NCBI GenBank assembly: GCA_017311185.1
Contig: JAESUZ010002694.1
Coordinates: forward strand, 1,240,001 to 1,304,000
Reading direction: 5' to 3'
DNA length: 64,000 nucleotides
DNA from: Proteles cristata cristata
Taxonomy: Eukaryota > Chordata > Mammalia > Carnivora > Hyaenidae
A model generated the notes under the pieces. That model was not told the DNA's origin and ran no database searches. It worked only from the letters and a program-made list of their open reading frames with translations. Positions 11,291 through 21,233 of this stretch are shown piece after piece. The translations under genes and the position numbers were made by a program. Within the stretch, counting starts at the first letter, position 1; each line of letters begins with the position of its first letter.

Positions 11291-13453
11291 CCCGAGCATC
11301 GTTTTAGACGTTTGGCCTGTCACTTTCAGTTTCCCGGAAAACACTGCCTTAAGCCCGTTTTAAACGGGGTGGTGGGGGCACCTGTGAGTCCGCCCTACAC
11401 CTTTCGTGTCCGTTGTCCTGTGTTTCGGTGCCGCTCCAGCCGTGAGAACCCTGCCTTCCGAGACGCTGGGCTTGTGCTTTGAATTGCTGGCTGTGTCCTG
11501 ACGATCCCGGGGAAAGCCACACAGTTTTCTAACTAGATTCTTCGGTGCAAGAGTTTCCTTCCACCTTCCCCTCTGGGCCCCCCACCCTCTGAACTTTCAT
11601 TCCGGTTCCAGAGCCTTCCCCCCCCCCGCCCCCAAGCCCTCCTTCCTTGCTAAACCAGGAGATGGATGACTGTGCACTGAGCACAGTACCCTCCCCCCCA
11701 GCCACCTCCAGCTGCTTCCACAGCCCCTCAGTGAGGGAGGGGGGCTCTCAGCCACTCGCCCTCCCCTCTGGGTGGAGGTGGACGTTCCTCTGCGACACCC
11801 GCCGCCACCACCTTAGGCCTCTCTGAGACCTGATTCTACCTTCAGTGCACGTTTCAAAAGTTGAACTTTAAATCCCAGGCTTTAAGGAATCTCCCCCAAC
11901 TTTTACACTGTTGAGTTAAATTTCTGCCGTCTTAGTTTGTTTGAATTAGTTTGGAGGTCATTTATTTTTCCCCCTCTTCCCTCCGTGTCCTCTTCAAGTT
12001 TGGTTAACTGTTTGACTTTCACTAACAGTGGGTTGGCCCTCAGAGTTTCCTATGAGACTCACAGAGGAAGAAGGTACTGGAAACAGTGCGAAGCGTTCAG
12101 CGCCCCGCGTCGGTGTCGACGCTGGCAACTAGGGAACAGCATCCCGCGGCCTCCGGTGACCTCGTGGGGTCGGTCGGCTGCGGTCACGAAAGTGTCCGCC
12201 GAGGCTCCCGGGGCCCGGGTGGCAGCCCTGAGCCCCTGCCGGCCCGAGGGGTCGACGGTGGGGAGAGAAGCCGAATCTGGGTTAAAAAAAAAAAAAAAAA
12301 AAAAAAGCTGGAAGAATAAGAAGGCTGTGCATCATTCAAAGACTGAATGGGGTCGGTTCCTCCTGCCGGTGGAGGGGGAAGAAACCCCTCCTCTACCTAA
12401 CCCTGTGATTCACAGCTTCTCGTAAATTTACATAATACAAAGGCGTAGATGTAAACCTAAAGGACAAAAATAATAATTCAACAGCACACATTCCATTTTC
12501 GCACCGCGGGCCTGGAAAAGTTCCCGGTGTTGGCACGTTCGCTGATTTCCAAAGCTTTATACTCATGACGGAGAATAACTGAACTTTCACACCACTGTTG
12601 AAAGAAGAGGAGGAGAGGGAGAGAAAAGGGAGAGAAAGAGACATTGGCTTTAATGACGCTGATTTGGAGTTCTTGGGAAAGGCAAAACAATTTTAAAAAT
12701 TAAGAGCATATGCTGCGTTCAAAAGGCAGCAGGCATGATAATAATTGGGGTTCCTTACTTTCCCAACGATCTTTCCCCCTTTTATTTGGCAGATATCGAC
12801 GTTTTATTTGAAAAGCAAAATCATTAGCCTTTCATGTTAGCAGAATCTTCCAATTTATTATTTCTCTAGATAGTGAAGGCCCCAACATGTACTGAAAGAA
12901 TGACTCCTCCGTGAAGAGGGCTCCAACTGGCCCCTTCACATAGGAGATGGAAAAGTGAAAGGCAGCAGCTACAAAGTACACGTGGTGGCTGTCGCTGCCT
13001 TTCTAGGATCAGTGTTTTTCCCTTCTTTTCTGAATTTGAACTTGGATACCACTAGTCACTTCCAAATCCAGAGCCCTACTTGAAACATTTTCTTAATGAT
13101 TCCCTGTGGAATCACGTGCCGGACATAGGCAAATCCAGCCGCAAGATCTTTGGGACCAGAGCGGCCCCTTATTTTAGTCACGATGGCCGCACTGGTGCTG
13201 GTGACCTTTCCTCTCGCGCTCTGCCTCCGCCAATGAGCCTCGAGTCCAGATGTGAGTGAGCGTCGGAGCCCTCCCCTTATTGTTTAGACCTAGGGGATGT
13301 GGTAACTGGAAATCACAAACGGGAAAGACCCCGTTGTCCCCTCCACTTTCTCCTACATCTTACCCATACTGCAGCTTCCCTTATCTCTGCAAACCCTGTA
13401 TGCAAAACTAGCCTCTGTAATCCCTTTCCTTCAGGTTCCTCACTATCCTTAAA
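11291..13453. other. intergenic interval with a small CpG cluster and an A-tract
   Basis: No gene is seen. It contains C-rich tracts at 11615-11635, a small CpG cluster at 12085-12260, an A24 homopolymer at about 12283-12306, and otherwise AT-rich unique sequence. Confidence 0.5.
12283..12306. repeat. poly(A) homopolymer, about 24 bp
   Basis: Uninterrupted A run following a CpG-rich stretch. No retroelement body is recognised directly upstream, so it is probably a simple repeat and not a retrocopy tail. Confidence 0.85.
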
Positions 13454-13647
13454 TTTGTTTTTCATGTTTATTTACTTACTTTGAGAAAGAGACAGCACAA
13501 GTAAGGGAAGGGCAGACAGAGAAGGAGAGAGAGAGAATCCCAAGCAGACTCTGCACTGTCAGTACAGAGCCCGATGCTGGGCATGAACTCTAGAACATGA
13601 CCTGAAGCCAAAGTTGGATCATTTACTGACTGAGCCCCCTACCCCTC
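13454..13647 (-). mobile_element. SINEC (CAN SINE), diverged
   Basis: Reads in reverse orientation: T-rich tail complement, GAGAGAG body, then AGGCTC/CACTGTCAG/ACAGAGCCCGATG and a degraded GACTGAGCC head. Substitutions show it is an old copy. Confidence 0.85.
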
Positions 13648-15060
13648 ACCTTACTATCCTCTTAACGCTGGATTCTTCAATTATCCATTGAGATGCAGAA
13701 CAACATTTCCTCCTTTCTAAGAAAGTTCTTCATATGTACTTCTACCACCAACTCGTCCCACACATTTTGAGGGCTGAAATATACAGCGCTAGTTTCCTGC
13801 CCTGCTTGGCCTCCTAAACCAGAGCGCCTTCATCTGGGGAAGGCCACACAGCTAGTGGATCCCTTGTTAACCACAACAGATGGTAGCAGTTTCCCTTTGC
13901 CTTGAATTGTTTTTCTGTGAAATGGGACTAAATCAAAGTCTTTTTCGTTCTTGGGAGGCTTGGAGATTGAAAAGAGATTTTAAAATAGAACTACTTTGCA
14001 TATGAAAAGCTATCTATCATCTTGTTAAAAAGTTAGGCTATAAACTTTTCCAAAATATTTCTCAGACAACTGTATTTAAAAAACACCCCTTCTGCTCAGT
14101 GATTTGATTTCTGGTTAAATACATGGGCATGTTAAAATGCACATAAAGAATCACATTTGCTAAGTTATTTTTCACAGCCTTGAGGATTTTCCTTATCCTC
14201 AGGGGCCTGCGTTCCCACATTCAGTCCTGAGGTCCCCAGGGGACACTTTCTTCTGCAGAATGACGAATTAACCTTTCACAAAAGCTTTTCAAAAATCCCA
14301 GTTTGATTAAAGCAGATTTCATCTCTTTAGAAGCAGTTATGCATTTCTAAAATTAATCAACTTTCTGATAGACTATCCTAATTATATGAAAGAACATACC
14401 CAGCAATCACACAATGTAACAACAAAAAACCTGGGCAGTTTGAACGAATGACAATGAATGAGATTCTTCAATACAGCAACTTTGCTGTGTGTTTTAAAAA
14501 ATTATTACCCCGCTTTGGGGGTGGGGGAGGACCTGACCAAAGCTCTTCCCACAACCCGCCGCAACCCCGCCTTTCCACGGTTCACTTTCCAGGTTTTGAA
14601 ATACGGTCATGTTGGGTTCTGACCTTTTACTCTGTACCCCCCCCCTCTTTAGTGAAACCTTTTCTACCTCCCTACCAAAATCTCCTTCCAACGTTACAAT
14701 TAGCTGTGCTTCCCCTTGGCATTTTAGGGAAATGCCCTAAAAAACACATTTCACATTGAAATGTTTCTGTCAATCACACCCACGAGAGATATTACTTGCT
14801 GGATGTTAGCAAGGAAGTAGTGTCAAAAGGCAAACCAGAATTGATTTGAAGCATACATGGAAATAATTTGACACAGCACTTTTAATTTTTGCAAAGGTAC
14901 AAATTGTTTAGAGGGGATCCATGAACTAAGTCTGTGTCTGAGCCCAGGAAAGGGTAACTCCTCTGCCTGATGGTTCTTGAATTCAAAATGAACTCTTCAC
15001 TTCCTCTCTGACTTTAGAACCACTGATCCCAGGGATGGCAAAATATTTTATTTTACTTTA
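13648..15060. other. intergenic interval, no recognised features
   Basis: AT-rich unique sequence between two SINEs. Open frames are short and carry no domain. A C-run lies at 14637-14645. Confidence 0.5.
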
Positions 15061-15246
15061 AAAAATATTTTTAATGTTTCATTGTTTGAGAGAGAGAGGG
15101 GGGAAGGCAGATAGAGGATCTCAAGCAGGCCAAGCGGGCTCTGTGCTGACAGCAGCAAGTCGGATGGGAGGCTCCAACTCAAGAACCCCAAGGTCACCAC
15201 TGAGCTCAAGTCGGATGCTCACCGAACTGAGTCACCTGGGTGCCTC
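15061..15246 (-). mobile_element. SINEC (CAN SINE), diverged
   Basis: Reverse-oriented copy with T-rich start, GAGAGAGAGGG body, CTCTGTGCTGACAGC and a GAGTCACCTGGGTGCC head complement. It is strongly mutated in the B-box part. Confidence 0.8.
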
Positions 15247-15307
15247 GGGATGAAAAGATTTTAGATGATATTCTAGAATATGTTTATTTACTAAATTTTA
15301 TTTAAAA

Positions 15308-15326
15308 GCTTTAAAGTTTATTTATT

Positions 15327-15374
<48 letters not shown>

Positions 15375-15502
15375 CCCAAGTAGGCTCAGTGCTCTCAGCT
15401 TGGAGCACACTTCGAGGGCTGTATCCCACATACCTTGCATTCATGATCTGAGTTGAAATCAACCCCCTCCCCCCCTTTATGGACTGAGCCAGCCAGGTGC
15501 CT
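15308..15502 (-). mobile_element. SINEC (CAN SINE) with expanded (GA)n
   Basis: Reverse-oriented copy only 60 bp from the previous SINE. Its TCTCTC body has expanded into a (GA)n run at about 15331-15372, and the head reads GACTGAGCCAGCCAGGTGCC. Confidence 0.8.
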
Positions 15503-16590
15503 CTATTTGCTAAATTAAAAAAAATCACCCACACGTAAGCATAAATACAGTCACTTTTGAGGCAGAGTTAGGAAGTACTGGGAGATGACAGGCACCTGCG
15601 GGATTCCAGAGTGGTCTGTGTGGGTAACGTTCTGCTACCTGGGTCTGGAACCCCGAAGCCGCAGACCGGCTGCCTCGTGGGAATATCGCTCTGGCTATAA
15701 AAGTGGCTCTAGCTCCAGCCCAAAGCAAGGAGAGGTTTCTTCCCCTTTCCTAAGTGGTGAGTTTCTTCGTCCCCAAGGCCACCGAGTGCCTGGCCCCAGC
15801 ATCTCCGGGGTACGTGTCTCCCCCGCCACAGACACGCTGGGATGGGCCCCTGGGGCTCGCCCTCGGCCCACGCTGGGTCCCCCAGTCACTGGCGTTTTCC
15901 GGACCGCCTACAAGAGCTGGCAGTGCAGCACTGTGGGCCCGGACTCGGTGCTGACTGTTGCCCTAAGTGTCTGCCGCCGGGCGAGGCCCCCTTGGGGCGC
16001 GCTGGGGCGGTCTGCGGCCTCCTTTGCGTCTCTCTCGGTTCCGCTTCGAATTTTCCAAGCTCTTACTGCGTGCGCATCTCAGGTCTGAGACGCAGGACGC
16101 CATTCTAGACCTCCCTAAACTTTGGAAAACATTAACGAACACCAATGTGTCCCTTAAATTCTCTTGAACTTAGAACCTACTGGGCGCAGGCCTAGGGCGG
16201 AGATTCCTCACCTGTGGTCTAGCCCCTCAGGATCACACCTGTCCGGTTTCGGAGCCTTTGACCAACTCCATCCCCCAAACCACGTCTCCTGCTGCCTCCC
16301 CGTCCTCCCACCGCTCCGGGGGGCTGCTCCCGGCGACGAAGGCCCTTTTTGGAGACCAGAGTAGGTTTGCCCTCGGCGTCACATCCTCCGCTCCCACTAG
16401 GCTGGCCCTATATATAACCCCGGAACCAGCTGGCCCACTGACACGCGGGGGCGGGGCTCAAGATCCGCCGAGCTGGCTGGGATCTAGAAGGGCCCTGACA
16501 CCATCCTGGGGACAATGGCTGGAGAGTGTTGCGCACGTTGGCAGAGGCAGGCTTGCCACGATTTTTGAATCCATTCCTCACAAAGAACTA
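15503..16590. other. GC-rich intergenic block with a TATA and GC-box site
   Basis: Moderately CpG-rich unique sequence. Several overlapping open frames are present, none with a recognised domain. A TATATATA element at about 16408-16417 with a GC box at about 16449-16458 is listed separately. Confidence 0.45.
16405..16460 (-). promoter_or_regulatory. candidate TATA plus GC-box core promoter
   Basis: On the minus strand a GC box (GCCCCGCCCCCG, about 16447-16458) lies about 30-40 bp upstream of GGTTATATATAGGGCC (about 16407-16420), the usual order for a TATA promoter, with initiation expected near 16380. The TATA core is palindromic, so orientation rests on the GC box. No transcript is visible, so this is a motif-level suggestion. 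Confidence 0.3.
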
Positions 16591-16597
16591 GTTAGTA

Positions 16598-16785
16598 TTG
16601 ACCACAACTTGTTACATGTCTCTAATTCTCATAACTACCTGACTTATTAAATGCTCCTTTTACAGAGAAGTTAAGTGACTTGCCCAAGGACACAGAGGTC
16701 AGACGCAGGGAAGAGGTGCAGCTGTTAGCGCTCAGCGACTCAAACTCAGGCTTCTCTGGCTCCAAGGCCCTGCTTACTACGACCC
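16598..16785 (+). mobile_element. MIR
   Basis: Typical MIR order: TTACATG...CTCATAAC, then TTTTACAGAGAAGTTAAGTGACTTGCCCAAGG (paraphrased core at 16660-16690), then ACTCA..AGGC..CTGGCTCCAAGGCCCTGCT. Mutations are spread along it, as expected for an ancient element. Confidence 0.85.
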
Positions 16786-17440
16786 CCAAGCTGTGCCACC
16801 TGTTTCTGGTTATTTCTTTAAATCAGGGGCCTTCTTCATCTGGGAAACACATCGAATTCTTCTCCTCTCACTTCCTCTCTTGTCGGGACTACACCCTCAC
16901 ACTCCACCGCCTATTCCCTTAAAAACAGTCACATCTTGCACACGGACAAAGGGCGCGATTGACTGTCGCCCGTGACTTCTGGAACTCAGGCTCAGAGCTT
17001 TGCGCTCAGTCTGAATCCGCTTCTGCTCCTCCAAGTATCTGTCTTCAGCGTCGCAGAGAAGAGCCGAGGAAGGCATCTCTGCACCCCATCTTTCAGTCAT
17101 CGCGGGGGGGGGAACGTCTCACCCTTGGAAGGGGAAGGGGGGACAGCTGCCAGCCTCGCTCTTCGGGCACTGCGGGGTCTCAGCTCCTCCTCGTCTCCGC
17201 CCAGCTGCCCAGGCCCCTGAGCTCGACTCTCCCTGCGGCAAAGTGCAGGGGCCAACTCGGAAGTCCGCTTTCCCAGAAGGTTCCAGCCCGTCCAGAGAGC
17301 AGAGCTTGAAGGGGAAAGGAGGCCCGCTCTCCACCGCGACTCCCTGCATAGCACTGGGGGAGGGGGGAGGGGGGAGTTAGGGGAACCCCGTGTAAAGATA
17401 GGACGACCACCGTCTTCCCGAACTCCCACAGACCAGACCT
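16786..17440. other. intergenic, GC-rich, with a G-quadruplex-type tract
   Basis: No gene is seen. It grades into the CpG island that starts near 17440. It contains a G9 run near 17104-17112 and the four-run G tract at 17356-17383. Confidence 0.5.
17356..17383 (+). other. G-quadruplex-type tract
   Basis: Four G runs of 4-6 bases are separated by A or AGTTA, meeting the usual G3+N1-7 pattern on the plus strand. A second tract is at 18021-18047 and a third, more compact one at 17847-17863. Confidence 0.7.
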
Positions 17441-18060
17441 CCAAACTCCGCACAAAGCCCCCGGGGGTGGGGTGGGCGGCGGGCGGCCGGGGCGGCTGGG
17501 GCGCGCCGCGAAGGCAGCGGCGCGGAGCGCGCGGGGGCGCATCTGCCGGCTCTCCGGGCCAGCGTTTACCCCGCCACCAGCGGCGCGCGAACACCTCCCG
17601 GGAACATCGATCTGTCACCTCCCTTTAGGGACCCGGACCGGGAAATTTCCATTTTCTGTTTGGGGAGGAAGAAAGAAAAGCGACCGGGCTCCTGCTCGAA
17701 TCTCCGCGCTCAGGTCTTTCTGCCAAACGCCAGGCAGGAGGGGCCGGGAAGGCAGGCTCCGAGCTCGGCTCGCGGGGCTCCCGCCGACCGCGCGCGCGCT
17801 TGGCCCCGACGCGGGGTGGCGACCCCGGGTCCCCGCGCGTTATCGCGGGGCGGGGCGGGGGGCGCCCCTCTCGGGCTGCGGGAGGTCGCGGCAGGGAGCG
17901 CTCCGCGTGCAGCGAGGGCCGCAGCACGTCTTTCCCACCGGGCGCACCTTTTCGGAGCTCACGGACCCGAATCTTCGCGGGTGAAGGAGGGCGGCGCCAG
18001 GCCAAGCCGGGGCTACGACCGTGGGGAGGGGGTGGGAGGGTGGGGGTGCCCCGAGACACT
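17440..18060. promoter_or_regulatory. CpG island 2.3 kb downstream of the CADPS2 poly(A) site
   Basis: Very dense CpG with GC boxes and G-quadruplex-type tracts. Open frames over 150 codons overlap on both strands and look like composition artefacts. It is neither at the FEZF1 nor at the CADPS2 promoter, so it may mark an unannotated non-coding transcript or a Polycomb-regulated element. Confidence 0.6.
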
Positions 18061-19610
18061 TTGCACGGGCGTTTACTGCAAAAGTAGCAGGAAATCCTTT
18101 CTGCCGAGCGAGGGACAATGAGCAAGAACTAAGGGGAATTCAAGTGGAAAAATCCGTGAATGCAAGAACGACCCCACAGCTGGAGCTGAGAGGTTTACGT
18201 TAAGCTCTGTGTGGTTCTTTCCCTTTCCGGGAAAAGGCATGATTATTATTTTTCTCCATGTGTTCAGAGAAACTTTCCTTTTAGAGGTCTTCTTTAACAG
18301 ACCCATTCCAGCTGGATATTGGACCGCAGTAGCTATTTTCTCCTGCAACACTCACGAAACTGGCCCCCAAATGCACTTTCTGGAGCTCGCCCAGAACCAT
18401 TTAGGAGGGTAGGACTATTTCTTTGAGTTAAAAAATGATTTTCCTTTAAAAATTGTTGTTAAAACTGGTTACTCTTTCAATTAAATCCCTTTAAATGAAA
18501 TAATACTTTTTAGAGAAATAATAACACTTGGCTTCCTTTAACAGACAGATGCTTGGGGATTCACCCTAACAGTTACACACGCCGGTCAACAATTATGAAG
18601 TCATCTCAAGCAATTTGCAGTTATGTCGCAGAGAATTTCTGGGCAAAAACCCAAAAATGACATTTCATTCTTTTTCAGTTACTTTATAGATTTCTCTTCA
18701 TACACCACTCTGTGGCTCAGAGGTTAGTCCACTTAGTTATTAGGAACTTCTGAGCATCCCCAGAACCCGCCTTTGGCTCTGCTGTTCCCGCTGTGGAAGC
18801 CACTGAAGGTTCGAGTGGGGAATGGAGCTTTTAGAAATCTCCTGAGTGCAGAAGGGAAGGAGCAGAGAGCGCTCAAATCTGGAGAGAGGCTACAAGAGGC
18901 TGACCAGCAAAGAGGCCCAGTAAGCAGGTGAAATAGACCAGCAGCAAGACGCTCCTGGACCCAAGTGCATTTCTGAATGGGATCATCTAGATATTTCCTT
19001 GAGTATTTATACATATGGGGGGGGGCATCAGTCATTCATCATTCATACTTTAGGACAACATGGGCCAATTACTTAGAGAAGAGGCGAATCAAAGACATTT
19101 AGAGGGAAATAAGGGCAGGGAATTCCAAGTAGACCGCTCTTTGAGCTGTGTGGTAGCAACCACCGGGAGGGGTACCACTGAGGGGTTTAGGGGGGCATAA
19201 CTGGACACCTAGGGGCCCAAAGAGAGGAAGATGCTGGATGTGAAGGTGAAGGCAGGGAAAGAGAACATTTCAGGAAATGCTGCCTTTCCACAGTACTGAG
19301 TTGGTAGAGGGAGTCTCTAATCCAGGAAAGGAGAAGACATGGCCTTGCGCTTTTTTCCTGTATCAGAGGGTGTCTTACCCCTAGGACCCAGATGTGAGCC
19401 AAACCAGTAGTATATCATCACTGAATTAAATGGATTTTGTGGGCTAGGCCAGCTACTGAGACACCATTTATAACACCACAGCAGGATGAATCTGGAGGTC
19501 TAAGTAGTCAGTTTTACCTCCTAATTTCCAGAACTACGGTTTACATAAATTCAGGGACACCTCCACTCATTCTGCATGAACTTACCTCATTTAAAGATTC
19601 TGTACAAATG
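18061..19610. other. intergenic, no recognised features
   Basis: AT-mixed unique sequence. Open frames up to 100 codons on either strand have no recognisable domain. Confidence 0.5.
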
Positions 19611-19611
19611 A

Positions 19612-19836
19612 AGGGCGCCTGGGTGGTTCAGTCAGTTAAGCGTCTGACTTCGGCTCAGGTCATGATCTCACAGTTCGTGGGTTCGAGCCCCGCGTCGGCC
19701 TCTGTGCTGACTGCCAGCTCAGAGCCTGGAGCCTGTTTCAGATTCTGTGTCTGCCTCTCTCTCTGACCCTCCCCTGCTCATGCTGTCTCTCTCTCTCTCT
19801 CAGAAATAAATAAAACATAAAAAAATTAAAAAGATT
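19612..19836 (+). mobile_element. SINEC (felid type), full length
   Basis: Begins GGGCGCCTGGGTGGTTCAGT, has the GGTTCGAGCCCCGCG-like B box, a CTCTCTCTCT body and an AAATAAATAAAACAT tail. Flanks AAAGATTCTGTACAAATGAA and AAAGATTATTTACGAATGAA look like a 20-bp target-site duplication with three differences. Confidence 0.95.
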
Positions 19837-20310
19837 ATTTACGAATGAATGTAGTAGCACAGTATGCATTTTAGGAAAAAACACAAAAGTAAAACTCAGA
19901 GAGAAATGACAAAGCGGAACACTATTATTTATCTTTCAAAATTTTAGCAAAGAAATACTTTGGAAGAAGAAATAATGGTTAACTAATACATCGATTGCTA
20001 GTTCAATTACTAGCATTCCTAGTATTACTTATTATTAGTTAACACCAACTGCTACTGTTAACTAATAACACATATGAGTATGTAGTCAACATGACCTTCG
20101 CTATGGAAATATGCTGTCTGTCATAGTAACTTATTCTTTCAACAAATGTGTGTGTCTTCTAGGTGCAAAACACTGTTGATATCTTGTACTCATTTGATTG
20201 TAAACAAAAGAAAAAAGAAACAAAAACACAGAGCCAAATTGTTGGGATGTTTATAATACTGCAAACATTTTTTTACTGCATTTAATTTATACAAGTTTAA
20301 TAAATACAGG
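19837..20310. other. short flank downstream of CADPS2 with an inverted repeat
   Basis: AT-rich. An inverted repeat, GTTAACTAATA (19978-19988) with TATTAGTTAAC (20033-20043), could form an 11-bp stem. A third copy of the arm lies at 20057-20067. Confidence 0.5.
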
Positions 20311-20332
20311 AGTGGTTTTGACCAAATAGATT

Positions 20333-20338
20333 TTTATT
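20333..20338 (-). terminator. CADPS2: CADPS2 poly(A) signal AATAAA
   Basis: Plus-strand TTTATT reads AATAAA on the minus strand inside GCAATAAAAATC, about 725 nt past the stop codon. Cleavage would be near 20310-20320. It is the most downstream canonical signal before sequence character changes. Confidence 0.6.
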
Positions 20339-21062
20339 GCCTGCAAGCTGTTACACTTAGAAGTCGGAGAATACGGTTATGTTAACGGCAGCACATTTAC
20401 TACCTTACACTTTGGGCTTTTTTTCTTACACTTGAAAGAAGAAATGTTCAGACTAAAACAAGACACAAGCTGGTGGATAATCTAGTCTATATTTGGGTTT
20501 GGCAGTCCTTGAAGCCTGCAGATGAATTCAGAATACTAAGAACCAAGGTTAAAGTTTTTACACACAGCGCAACAAAGGCAAATAACTACAAAAAAAAAAT
20601 CCCCTCATACATAAATGATAAACTATTAAATACACACCATTTTAACAAGGGCACAATAGAGCTGGCACAGTGATCCAAAGTGGCTTCTCACAATGTCATA
20701 TTATGAGAAATACAGAGCTCATTTCACACGCAGGACACTACTTTGATGTAATTACAGACGGAAAAGTCAAATTTTCCAAAAAACCAAAAAGTCATGTTCC
20801 AATCACAAAACCAAAGCTCATTTTAGGTCAAACTACACAAGAGAGGCTCATCTTAAAAAATCCCCAACACCAAGAAACTTGGTATTTTCCCTTCTAACTC
20901 CGCTTCCAGGTTCACTCTTTACAATGCTGAGTGAAATACAAGCATTTTTATTTGGTCCAAACAATCAATGTAATTACAAGGACAGGGTACAAAATAAACA
21001 ATGTCAAGGTCCTCCTTCCTCCTACAGAGCGGCGGGGGGGGGGGGGGGGGGGGGGAAGGTTC
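20339..21062 (-). other. CADPS2: CADPS2 3' UTR
   Basis: The stretch between the stop codon and the AATAAA signal. A C22 homopolymer (G on the plus strand, 21034-21055) begins 7 nt after the stop. The remainder is AT-rich with no recognised repeats, so the UTR appears free of SINEs. Confidence 0.6.
21034..21055. repeat. CADPS2: poly(G) on plus, C22 in the CADPS2 3' UTR
   Basis: A run of 22 G preceded by GGC. Homopolymers of this kind are length-unstable and prone to sequencing error, so the exact length is uncertain. Confidence 0.8.
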
Positions 21063-21233
21063 TCAGCCTTCTTCTTCGTCACTGTCTTTCATGGTGATGC
21101 CCTGAAGTCCTCCTCCTTCTGAGACCGAGGCTGTAGCCTCCTCTACCGTTAAACGTCTGTGCAGAGTATCATAGGTCTTACTGTTCAGGGTGCCCTCTAA
21201 CACACCCTGCAGTCGGAAGTCCCTATAGGTTTT
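21063..21233 (-). CDS. CADPS2: CADPS2 last coding exon (C-terminus)
   Basis: Begins after a CTTCCAG acceptor and encodes 56 residues plus TGA, starting [20 protein letters not shown] and ending with an acidic MKDSDEEEG. The segment [17 protein letters not shown] is highly conserved in CAPS proteins. It joins in phase 0 to the exon ending LKTLIKIVK. The acidic C-terminal tail is typical of the family. The stop is at 21065-21063, only 7 nt before the C22 tract. Confidence 0.96.
   Translation of the reverse strand, partial: KTYRDFRLQGVLEGTLNSKTYDTLHRRLTVEEATASVSEGGGLQGITMKDSDEEEG

Noticed and set aside
17097..18125. Frames of 150-173 codons on both strands near 17.1-18.1 kb
   Set aside because: Very high CpG and GC content; the translations are low-complexity Arg/Pro/Gly.
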